Positions 46,491 to 56,572 of a stretch of DNA of 64,000 nucleotides are shown here, piece by piece; the first letter of the stretch is position 1, and every line of letters begins with the position of its first letter. The position numbers were made by a program, and so were the translations under genes. The DNA is from Mytilus trossulus. Lineage: Eukaryota; Mollusca; Bivalvia; Mytilida; Mytilidae. Below the pieces are notes generated by a model, which ran no database searches, was not told the DNA's origin, and saw only the letters and a list, made by a program, of their open reading frames with translations. The stretch covers positions 38,578,692-38,642,691 of the forward strand of contig NC_086380.1 in the NCBI RefSeq assembly GCF_036588685.1, in the 5' to 3' direction.

Positions 46491-48776
46491 TTACAAGACA
46501 GATCTCATTAATAGTCCGTTTGTGGTTATACTTTTCGGTCTGCAGTCATTACCGTCCCGGAAGCTGTTTGATCGTGATCTTGGTGTACAGAATAGCAACT
46601 CAGGTCGATTCAGTGATATTTCTTGAATCTGAAATAAACAGATAGAACAAATTTGAATAAATTTTGGTGACTTACATGTAAAATAAACAAAGAATAAAAA
46701 ATTTTAGTCATATAACAAATTATATATTATAGCTAGATTATTTATTTTTGAGAGGGAATTTAAAGCCTAGTCTTACTGAAAAAAACTTACAACGTATGAT
46801 CAAAGTTTGAAAAGGGTATTTTTTTTAGATTTGTGACAAGCTATTTGTAGAAAGCATAATTATACATTTTAAGATAAAAATTAAATTTACGAAGAAAAGA
46901 TCTACTATAGTAAGTCTTTTTCGAACATGAATGAAATATTTGCCACTGGACGTTTATCAATCAATCAATAAAAGAGAGACGAATAACGTGTCCAGCACGA
47001 CTGAAAGAATTTAAATGATTATCAATATAATATCTTTTTCTTGTTTACCTCTTTGAAAAGATCATTTGTCAATTTACAATTGGAGTACTCGTTCGCTGAG
47101 GCAATAAGATCGTGAACAAGTTCAGGACGGATGCAGCTAACAGCAAACTCCCAGCATGCATTCTTCAGACATTCCAACTCGAACTTTTCTGCAGCATTCA
47201 ACAATCCTATAAAATAATTGAATGGGGTAAAATAGATATATATTTAAATTGATCACTTTCAACTTTTCAAGATATACGCAGATAGTTTTTAGTTTTGGAA
47301 GATGATATTTTTTACATTCATATCGGTTTATGTACTGTTTTTTTTCTGATAAATAACAATTTGTATGATGATGCATAACAATTTCACATTACAATATAAA
47401 AAAGGAGATGTGGTATGGTTGCCAATAAGACAACTCTCCACAAAAGAACAAATGACACAGATCTCGAATTAACAACAGAGCCCTTACCGAATAGTCATTT
47501 ATATAGTTACGCAAAATATCCAAAGGACCTTTTCTACCGTAAAAGGCTGTCATCAACATTAAATGACTTTATGATTAATAAAAAAATTAACAAATTCATA
47601 CAAGCTGAATATGGACAAAACAATCGTGAAATTTGTATTGAAAAAAACGAACATGAAATAAGCAAAATGAGCTGTAAAAATATATCTTACCAACAACAGA
47701 AAACACGTCGACTGATACCATGCCACAGTGTATATAACGTACCAGTCTCTCAAATATAATTGGTTCAAATTCTTCTAGAACTATAGTCAACTTTCTTGAA
47801 ATGGATGATTCTGAAGTTGGGTATGATGGTTTAGAGGTCAGCAGTTTACGAATTTCTTTCAGTTTCTTCATAAATCCTAGTTTCTTCTGTGATTCTTGTA
47901 TTTTAATTTCCTTTTCTTTAGCAAGGATCATCATATAAAACAGTCTGCAATTGAACAAAAATTCAAATGTTTATTAATGTAAATTTGCTAAAATTCATAA
48001 GATTTTTTGTTTGTTTGCATCGTGGTAACCATTATGCCTTAAACATTTGCCATTTACTAGTACTAAAACACAGAAAACTTATCAAAAGATTCTTAAATAT
48101 TAGAATCATTTAGAATTTGCTGAAATTATTAAATTTAACATTAGTAATATGATGTTTAAATCAATTATAATAAAGCATGTTCTGTTACCTGCTTCTGGAT
48201 GCTAATATTGCTCTCAGTCCGTGGATTGAATATTGCTCGGGACCAACTAGGAACGTAACATCGCATAGATCAGGAACGGACAGTATATACTTTAAATCTT
48301 CACACAAAGCCTGCTTGTCCTTCAGAACCATTAACTGTGATTCTTCTTCATCATAACAACACGTGTAAAATTCGTCTGAAAACACAAAAGATATTGCAAT
48401 TATTTTAAATCAAATATGTGATTGATAACAAAATACTTTTACAATAAACAGTAATTGTTTCTTAATTAATTTTTCAATATATATGTATTTTATTTTTTTG
48501 TGTAAATCAGCGATTTGAATTTTGTTACCTAATATAATCAGTGTGGTATAGAATTCAGCGTGCAATGATTCAACATATATATTTTTTTTTACCTTACATG
48601 TTATTTGTTTTGCATATAATTCAACGTACAATTATGATTCAATCAAAACAGCTTTAAAGATTGATATTTGCAAACAAAAATATATCAGAAACTTGTATTG
48701 AAAATATTAAAATTATTTAACATGTATTCATAGATTGTACTTAGTACTAACCTTGGAAAACGGGATTATGTGCCAT
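46491..48776 (-). CDS. BTB/POZ-domain protein B (serine-enriched-protein-like)
   Basis: Gene model: complement(join(46491..46628, 47049..47206, 47691..47944, 48189..48375, 48752..48776)). Exon lengths 138, 158, 254, 187 and 25 match gene A exactly; 253 residues, no internal stop, and GT-AG introns in the same phases (1, 2, 1, 0). It differs from A at about 11 residues, seven of them in exon 3 (for example A/E, I/L, Q/P, S/I and L/F). Same layout: BTB core split by a basic helical insertion, BACK-like start, Ser/Arg tail. Intron 3 (47207-47690) holds a dispersed repeat absent from A. Both copies look functional. Confidence 0.85.
47402..47580 (+). repeat. dispersed repeat, GATGTGGTATG family, inside BTB gene B
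   Basis: GGAGATGTGGTATGGTTGCC, GACAACTCTCCAC and AACAAATGACACAG, in the intron between exons 3 and 4 of gene B and antisense to it. The matching intron of gene A lacks it. The plus-strand open frame 47415-47759 runs through it and the exon antisense strand and is not a gene. Confidence 0.7.
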
Positions 48777-49083
48777 TTTATCTGAGATTTTTCAGGTTCT
48801 TTCTGTCTTTTCTAAGATACAAATTAGTTTATAATATTGTTGGAAATATTTCCATACTTATATTAGAAAGTTGTTTTTATAGCTAAGTACATCGTATAGC
48901 GAGTAATGGTTAAGACTCAACTTTTTAATGAAAACAAAACGTCTGGAGTACTCAATGGTGTTGTTATAATCATGACAGTATATTGATTGTTTAATTTCTA
49001 AAGTAGATCGGTGTTTTCTTTAGTGTACACATGCATTTTACCTTTTTTTTTTTTTTTAATAAACATTTACTATGATAACAAAG

Positions 49084-49671
49084 TTAAAGGAGTAGGTCCA
49101 GTAAGACCCCTTTTTGGCCCTAAAATATAGCTGTTTTACAAAGTTGTTAAAATATAAACTTTTAGTTATTTATTGGACAGTAGAATGCTTCTGCTACATA
49201 AAAATTGGCTGTTTTTGACAATACAATGCACATTTTTCGGGTACTAGCACCATAAAGACATGCTAAATTACTGACATCTTCACAATTCTAGCATTGTAGT
49301 TAAATTTTAGACGGTTTTCGAGTGAAACGAAAGTGAACGCATTCGTGTTCATCCTTAATATTGAAGTGTAAGTTGTATGTTATAATAAAACATAACATAT
49401 ATAAAGTTTGAGGATGAACACGGATGCGCCCACTTTCATTTTTGTCAAAAACCTTCAGAAAAGTGACATTTTTCGGCATATTTGGTAGATTTTTCATATT
49501 TGAGCTTGAATCGGATGGTTTTTAATGACTAAATCAGTTCAAATCTTTCCCATAAACTAATTGATTCAAATGAAATAGACACTTAAGTTTTTAAAAAGTG
49601 TTCAAAATCGTTCGTCAGATGAATCTGAAATTTGAGGCCAAAATCGGTCCTTACCGGACCTACTCCTTTAA
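49084..49671. mobile_element. foldback MITE with TTAA target duplication
   Basis: TTAA (49084-49087), then AGGAGTAGGTCCAGTAAGAC; the right end GTCCTTACCGGACCTACTCCT is followed by TTAA (49668-49671). An inner inverted repeat (GTGTTCATCC / GGATGAACAC) flanks about 49350-49410, so most of the 580 bp can fold back. Non-coding. Confidence 0.85.
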
Positions 49672-50224
49672 TGATTTTAAAAAGAAACGCATATATTTGT
49701 AAAGCGGTGATCTTGCAAATAGGGTGAACATCCAAGAGAAGGAGGCGAATAGTAATATACTAGTATGCATGATTAAATATAAACGAAACAATATCAAATG
49801 ATAACGTTTCTTTTTATATATTGTAACATTACAAATTATTAAATTTAGAAACAATCCTGGTTAACTAATCGATCAATTGAATAACTTTTTTTTACAATAA
49901 CTTTTTTTTACAAAAAAGTTACCAATTCAACACTGTAATAAGATCTTTGAATAATGTTTTATTGGTATTGATATTGATTGTGTTACCAGTATATTAAAAG
50001 CAAACTAGAGACTATTGTTAGATACATAATGAACTTTTATTGATCTACAATCTGTGAATACCTGTATCTTCTTATTAGCATTGTACAAGGTCATGTTTTT
50101 CTCCGTAATTTATGCCATTGGAAGTTGGATGTGTGTTGATTTTAATTAAAATTTAGTCTTAGATGCAGTTGTTATTGGATTTGTACTATAGCCTTTGTAA
50201 ATGCGAGTACTCTCAGAACTGTAC
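49672..50224. other. intergenic
   Basis: AT-rich, nothing recognised. Confidence 0.4.
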
Positions 50225-50830
50225 TTAAGTTTCTTTTTGCTGTTGGGATGTACAAATACCAGGCCACGTCCACTTTGTGTTTTTGTGTTTTAACTTTTTA
50301 TAAAACTGGGTTGATACCACTGCGAGTGGATGTTGCCTCTCCGATGGTATTAACAGCCCAGTAGTCAGCACTTCGGGTAAATTATCTGTTTACCACAGTA
50401 TGAATTGATTGAAATACTAAGGATTTTCTTATCCCAGGCTTAGATTACCTTAGTCGTATTTGGCACAACTTTATGAATTTTGGGTCTTCTAAATATGTGT
50501 TTGGACTCCAACTATTTTGATCAGATCGTCTGACGAAACGGCTGGACTGGCGTGTCAAATTATAAGCCAGTGTCCTTAATCATTACTTGTTAGATTTATT
50601 TCTAGTTGTATCTATCTGATATGTAAGACTTTTTCAACTGCTTTTTATAGTTCGTTCTTTTATTGTACTGTTACACCACTGTCTATGGTTAAAGAGGTTG
50701 GGATTCCTCTAACTTTAACTCCATCACATTCTGTAAGTATGTTCCTGCCCCAAGTCAGTAGCCTGTAATTCAGTGGTTGTCGTTTGTTGCTGTGTTATTT
50801 GTTTTTAGTTCATTTATTTTGACATGAATT
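50225..50830 (-). repeat. dispersed repeat interrupted by a SINE-like repeat
   Basis: 50225-50300 and 50590-50830 are minus-strand parts of the GATGTGGTATG family (AGGCCACGTCCACTT; TTTCAACTGCTTTTTATAG; CAAGTCAGTAGCCTGTAATT). Between them, about 50300-50590 is a plus-strand SINE-like repeat (TTGATACCACTGCGAGTGGA, ACTAAGGATTTTCTTATCCC, GACGAAACGGCTGGACTGGC) with a damaged core. Confidence 0.6.
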
Positions 50831-51300
50831 AGGCCGATTTGTGATCTCGGTTGAAATGTTTTAAATTCATCATTTCGAATGTATGATAATAATATTTAGT
50901 ATATATATACTTTTGCCAGGTCGACATGGTTTTCTTGCAGTTGCACCTATTATATTAATCATCGAGGAAGGTTAATTAAGTTTTCGTGGTAAGCCCGTAC
51001 CCTCGGAATACTATGTAGCGAAAGGTTGATTACATTTGGTATATGGAATGATTATGAGGCATATGCAATGTACCGGTATCAATTTTGAAGGTTTATAAGT
51101 TATTTTTTGTTGTTGGTATGTTATAAGCAATACGACAACTCTAGTTGGTGTGAAGAATTATTGGAAGGTGAACATCTCTGGCCGTTATATACTAGTTCTC
51201 ATCCAGCCTTGATCTTATAGTTTTAAATGTTAATTCAATGTGATACTTGTAGTGATTAATATATACATGGAAAGCAGAACAATCAATTCTATATGCATTA

Positions 51301-51720
51301 TAAAAAAAAGATGTGGTATGATTGCCAATGAGACAACTATCCACAAAAGACCAAAATGACACAAACATTAACAACTATAGGTCACATAGTCAGCTATAAA
51401 AGGCCCCGATAAGACAATGTAAAACAATTCAAACGAGAAAACTAACGGCCTTATTTATGTACAAAAATAAACGGAAAACACATAAACTAACGACAACCAC
51501 TGAATTACTGGCTTCTGACTTGGGACAGGCACATACATAATGTGGCGGGGTTAAACATGTTAGCGGGATCCCAACTCTCCCCTAACCTGGGACAGTGGTA
51601 CAACATAAGAACGAACTATAAAAATCAGTTGAAAAAGGCTTAACTCACCAGATAAAAAAATGCAAGTGGACGTGGCCGGGTACTTATACATCCCGACACA
51701 AAAAGACACAATAAACTTTT
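51301..51720 (+). repeat. dispersed repeat, GATGTGGTATG family, near full length
   Basis: The best copy in the window: AAAGATGTGGTATGATTGCC, GAGACAACTATCCAC, AGGTCACATAGTCAGC, TATAAAAGGCCCCG, CTTGACTTGGGACAGGC-like block, GGCGGGGTTAAACATG, then CAGTTGAAAAAGGC and GTGGACGTGGCC. Non-coding, about 420 bp. Confidence 0.75.
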
Positions 51721-52229
51721 TTTAGTCAGTTATATATAAGGCTCCGAAATCTAAAATATTAAAAAAAAACTTCTATTGAGCGAAACATTTCAGCTTGTGC
51801 ACCCTTGTTCTGATTCTATTTACAGGCCTGAAATATAGTAACACATATGTTTTTTTTCAGTGAAACGAATACCATTGGTTAGACTTAAGTACTAGGACCA
51901 ACATCAATTTTCGCTCTTTGCTATTAAAGGGTGTGTACATGAACAGAAAAGGTAAACACATTTAATAGACTAAATGTAAATATATGTAGATTTCTTTTTT
52001 TTTACTTTCTTTTTGTTTTCTTTGTTATCATAGAAATAAACGTTGTTTTAACGGAGGGTAGTACATATGAAAATCTCAAACAATTTAAAGTAAGTATTTT
52101 ATGATTCTTTACTTGTAACTCGAGCGCATGCAATTTTCTGAACATTGACATGAAAAATTCTAAAGTGGATGTGGATGCTTACGTAGCTATGCTTTTGCAA
52201 AAAATCCAAACGCACATATCAAAAGTTAT

Positions 52230-52430
52230 ATATGATCATAGCATTGTATTTTAAAAATGAACTAACAACATTAACGGTACCAATTTTCCTGCAACAGATG
52301 CGCATTTTGACAATACATGTCTCTTCAGTGATGCTCGTGGCCAAATATTTGAAATCAAAAGCTTATATAAAAGATGAAGAGCTATAATCGAAAAGGTCCA
52401 GAAAGTATAGCCAAATCCGTGAACGGAATC
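52230..52430 (-). repeat. SINE-like repeat, GAGCATCACTGAAGAG subfamily
   Basis: The reverse complement reads GAGCATCACTGAAGAGACAT, TTGTCAAAATGCGCATCTG and AAATTGGTACCGTTAATG. It parallels the GCGTCACTGATGAG repeats but has CTGAAGA in place of CTGATGA. Confidence 0.5.
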
Positions 52431-52544
52431 AGAGCTTTGCATGAGGGAGAACATTCCTTGATGTTTAAGAATTTCTAACATTTTGTGACAGCAAATTTGA
52501 ATAACACATAAAGATCCGAGTTAAGGTTAAAATTAGATCTTCTA

Positions 52545-53020
52545 AACGACAAGTTTTCTTTGATTACAATTTCTATGCACACTAAATGTGTTTTTTGCTA
52601 TGTGTTTATATACATATACCATGTTCTTTGATTATGCTTGCTATGCACACACCAATCGTCTTTGAATCAATTTCTGTGAACACATGTTTTTACTTTGATT
52701 ACAAATCATTGCACATGATTTGCGTTCCGTAATATGAAATTATAAGTACACAAAAGTATTGTTTTATTAAGATTAGGATGCACGCGACATGTGTTCTTTG
52801 CATCAAATTTTTATGCACGTCATATTTGTCCTTTGACCATGAATTCTAAGCACACGACATGCGTTCTTTGATTAAGAATTTTTCATACGACATATTTTCT
52901 TTTATTACGTTTGCTATGCACCCAAATTCAATGAACACGACGATTTTTTTTTGATTTTTTTTTTATAATTATGCACATGAGATGGCTTTTATTTGTGTGT
53001 TCTATGCACCCGACAGGTGA
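52545..53020. repeat. degenerate tandem repeat of about 40 bp
   Basis: Ten or so loose copies of a unit with TTCTTTGATTA, ATTTCTATGCACAC and GACATG (for example 52557, 52624, 52797, 52868). Too diverged for an exact period. Confidence 0.6.
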
Positions 53021-53686
53021 AATTGATTTGAGGTAAGAGAAATAAGTATACAGAATGACATGGTTAATATACCTTGCTCTACTTCTAGGGGATATCTTAT
53101 CGTATCGGATGTACATTACCTTACGTGGCTAAATGGGTAAAATTACATCTTACTTGTTTGCGAAGTTATTAAAATAAATAGATTTAATGCATATAGAAAA
53201 ACAAATGGTTTACAAGAAGAAGTTTGGTTTGATCACAGTATAACACTTTTTCGTGTTAAAGTAGTATCAGAAAACTCAGTACAGAGTTTCGACTTAGCCA
53301 GATGGCCAGCTCATTGCATTTTTTTCCAATAAAAACATTTTGTATGTCTATTATGTCTGCTTGACCTGTTTACACATCGTTGTCAATGTAATGAAATTTG
53401 TTGCTACTGCCATACCATCGACAGGTTTAGCTAGCTATAGGTTTTATCCAACATTTTCTACGTAAGAAGATACCTGTACCATGTCAGGAGTATGCCAGTT
53501 GTTTTCCATTCGTTTGTTGTATTTGAGCTTTCGATTTTGCCCTTTTATTAGACTTTCCGTTTTGAATTTTTCTCGGAGCTCAGTTATTTTGTGATTTTAC
53601 TACTTTTCATATTAAAGAACAACGACACAACATTGAAATGGAACACACACAGAAACGAACTAAGTAGTTATCAAAGGTACCAGGAT

Positions 53687-53960
53687 TATAATTTAGTACG
53701 CCAGACGCGCTTTTCGTCTACATAAGAATCATCAGTGACGCTCATATCAAAATATTTATAAAGCCAAACAAGTACAAAGTTGAAGGGCATTGAGGATCCA
53801 AATTCCAAAAAGAAGTGCCAAATGCGGCTAAGGTAATCTATGCATGGGATAAGAAAATCCTTAGTTTTAAAAAAAAAATCAAAGTATTGTAACAGGAAAT
53901 TTATTAAAATGACCACATTATTGATATTCATGTCAACACCGAAGTGTTGACTACTGGGCT
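53687..53960 (-). repeat. SINE-like repeat with hammerhead-like core
   Basis: On the minus strand: GAGCGTCACTGATGATTC, GTAGACGAAAAGCGCG, CTGGCGTACTAAATTATAAT. CTGATGA lies at 53729-53735 and GAAA at about 53712-53715. Landmarks at the other end: CTAAGGATTTTCTTATCCC and CAGTAGTCAACACTTCGG. The open frame 53686-54135 overlaps it and is not a gene. Confidence 0.6.
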
Positions 53961-54384
53961 GGTGATTCCCTCGGGGACAAATATTCACTGAAAATGTTTT
54001 CCAATTATTTTTATTCGATTTTTTAACAAAAAAACATAGTTTGTACTTTCCACATTTAGTAGAATAATGACAAACTCTATAACCATGATAACTGTTGCAT
54101 TCCTCCAAACTAGGTAACGCTACACACACGTGCACATTACAAGACTTAATTCAATTTAAAACGATTGACACGTGTTAAAACACGGTCTCCCGTTAGTGAT
54201 CTTTTCTCACTTGAAATGGCATCTATATTTAATATACATATTTGTACATCAGGAAAGCTGAATTTTTGAGTGGTATTTAGGTAAAATTGTTATTTTTACA
54301 CTTGATTGCAATTTTGAAATTTATACTATGTTACATAATCAAACGTGGAAAAAGGAAAAAACAAATGAAGGGCCGAGAAATAAT

Positions 54385-54605
54385 AAGAGTCGCCATAAAG
54401 AGGGACGATAAATACCAAAGAGACAGTCAAACTCATAAATCAAAAATAAACTGACAAAGCCATGGCTAAACATGATAAAGACCAACATTAGTGCACATGA
54501 CACAATATAGAAAATTAAAAAATAAACAACACGAACCCCACCAAAAACTAGGGGTATCATCAGGTGCTCCGGAAGGGTAAGATCCTGCTCAACATGTGGC
54601 ACCGG
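54385..54605 (+). repeat. dispersed repeat, GTGCTCCGGAAGG family
   Basis: GACAGTCAAACTCATAAATC, GCCATGGCTAAA, CCAAAAACTAGGGG and GGTGCTCCGGAAGGGTAAG shared with 26231-26420. The minus-strand open frame 54339-54602 is part of it. Confidence 0.65.
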
Positions 54606-54760
54606 TCGTGTTGCTTATGTCATAACAAATGCGGTAAATAGTATAATTCGGTAGGTCACATTCATGAAAAGGAAGGGGATTGTAGTTACGACGTAAGGAA
54701 CATACCCGATTTTATTTGTGAAACGGCTATTTCATAACGCATAAACATCACTCACACAAT

Positions 54761-55390
54761 TCACCCTAAACACATCGTGTGTTCTCTTATGCAATTTGTA
54801 TAAAACTTCCAGTCATGCGCAACAGACTTGACGACTAGTTGTCCACCAGCAACGAACTGACATTCTTTGGTTTCGTGATGAAAGTTCATTCCGTGGCAGG
54901 CATCACTTACTGCTCATTCTATTGCACAATCAATTACACTGCTGTCAATTCTGATGGATAGTAAGGTCATATTACCATATGCTCATGTTACACCACAGTA
55001 ATAGCCCGTGAATACCGCTAAAAATAGAGCGTTATTTGATAGAGATTTCTGTTTTCAAGGCCGATAAGGCTTTCAAAATTTATAAATAAAGGCAACAGTA
55101 GTATACCGCTGTTCAAAACTCATGGACAAAAAACAAAATCGGGATAACAAACTAAAACCGAGGGAAACGCATTAAATATAAGAGGGCTCCACAATCCACA
55201 TTCCATCAGATCCCCATCTGGTCATCAGCCCTACACCTTGTATATATATTGGTGAGGTGTCCGTCCAATTCATGACAATTCCTGTGTCTGCCGTTAGCGT
55301 TATCCTTCCTGATACTTTGCATTCAACTATCAACGTCTTGTGTTCCGAACAGCTAAATATACCAGATGCATCAACATGTTCTTCCGGATC
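54761..55390 (-). pseudogene. FAMeT-like plus PAN/apple-like gene fragment
   Basis: Minus strand, two pieces. 55190-55390 encodes SGIFSCSEHKTLIVECKVSG and IYIQGVGLMTRWGSDGMWIV. This resembles the C-terminal half of a farnesoic-acid-O-methyltransferase-like (FAMeT) domain, which occurs in extracellular molluscan proteins. Downstream, 54761-55018 encodes a PAN/apple-like domain (DCAIE, AVSDACHGMNFHHETKECQF, HDWKFYTNC) after an acceptor TTTTTAG. It has in-frame TGA codons, one exactly where PAN domains have the second Cys of the C-A-x-x-C pattern. A dispersed repeat (55080-55180) lies between the pieces. Likely a broken gene for a secreted or membrane recognition protein. Confidence 0.5.
55080..55180 (+). 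repeat. dispersed repeat fragment
   Basis: AAATAAAGGCAACAGTAGTA, CGCTGTTCAAAACTCATGG, AACCGAGGGAAACGCATTAA. A short related piece is at 9915-9955. Confidence 0.55.
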
Positions 55391-56001
55391 TTAAGACCCA
55401 TATCGACGTGTATGTATTAGATCCTCCACCGATGCATATTTCATAAAAGTCTGGAGACAGTAGATTTTTAGCAGCAGACAGTAGAACAAAAGCGTCGGTG
55501 CATGCTTTATTTTGAAATAAATTTGACATGAGACACACAAAATATCGCAATTGGCGTTGCAGTAGCTAGATTGGGACAATTGTGAAAAAAGGTCACCAAT
55601 GCTTTGTGATAGGATATGTGCAATCAACCATGGAGCATGTAAGCATGTGTATGCATCTTTTTTTATTTTGTTTAAAAAAGGGTGAGGAAATACAGCGGAC
55701 GGTAGTTTTTGAGCTATGTATTCTTCATGAAATTTCACTTGCCGTTCGGTATAATTTTGAAATCTTTAATTTTTCCTGAAAATACTATGTCTGCGTTTTT
55801 GGTTTCAATAGAAAAAAAACCCACATCTATTGGAGTGAAAAAAAAAGTTATCAACGAACTTCTCTATGTGACTGTCGGAAACATATTTTAGACTGTTCGC
55901 CAGTTGACGTAGTTGAAATGTAAGAATAGGTGTACTCACATAGATAAAACTTTGCTATCTATGTTTTCAACACCGCGCTGAAGTACGTCCATTATTCATA
56001 G
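55391..56001. other. intergenic
   Basis: No gene recognised; overlapping frames on both strands (55391-55738, 55582-55779) have no domain. Confidence 0.4.
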
Positions 56002-56034
56002 TTCATTATTCATTATTCAATAATGAATAATGAA
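56002..56034. repeat. 33-base perfect palindrome of TTCATTATT units
   Basis: 16-base arms around a central C, made of CATTATT/AATAATG. The GAATAATGAA word is also the core of the satellite starting 540 bp to the right. Confidence 0.8.
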
Positions 56035-56254
56035 ATAGTTCATTATTCGATCACTATTCAATATTAAAAAATGAATAATGAATAATGAAATGGTTTATGT
56101 TTCATTATTCAAATTGAAGCGGTGAATAGTGAAAAAAAAAATTAAAAAATTGACCGTGACACTATAGCTATATTTTCATTCGCAATGATTATAAGAGGGT
56201 TTACGACCGACATAAACGCCACAATATGCATAAAAAATTAGGAAATATAAAAAA

Positions 56255-56572
56255 AGAAGATGTGGTATCATTGCCAGTGAAACAAACATCCACAAAAGAC
56301 CAAAATGACACAGACATCAACAACTATAGCTCACCGTACAGTCTACAACAATGAGCAAAGCCCATACCGCGAAGTCAGCTATAAAAGGCCCCAATAAGAC
56401 AATGTAAAACAATTTAAACAACACCACTAAAAGCCTTATTTATTTCAAAAAATGAACAAAAAACAAATATGTAACACATAAACAAACGACAACCACAATT
56501 TACAGACCCCTGACTTGGGACAGAAACATACATAAATAATGTGACGGGGTTAAACATGTTAGCCAATTTTGA
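56255..56572 (+). repeat. dispersed repeat, GATGTGGTATG family, fused to the satellite
   Basis: AAGAAGATGTGGTATCATTG through CTTGGGACAGAAACATACAT and GGGGTTAAACATGTTAGC, then directly into satellite sequence. TAGCC is shared by both at the joint. Confidence 0.75.
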
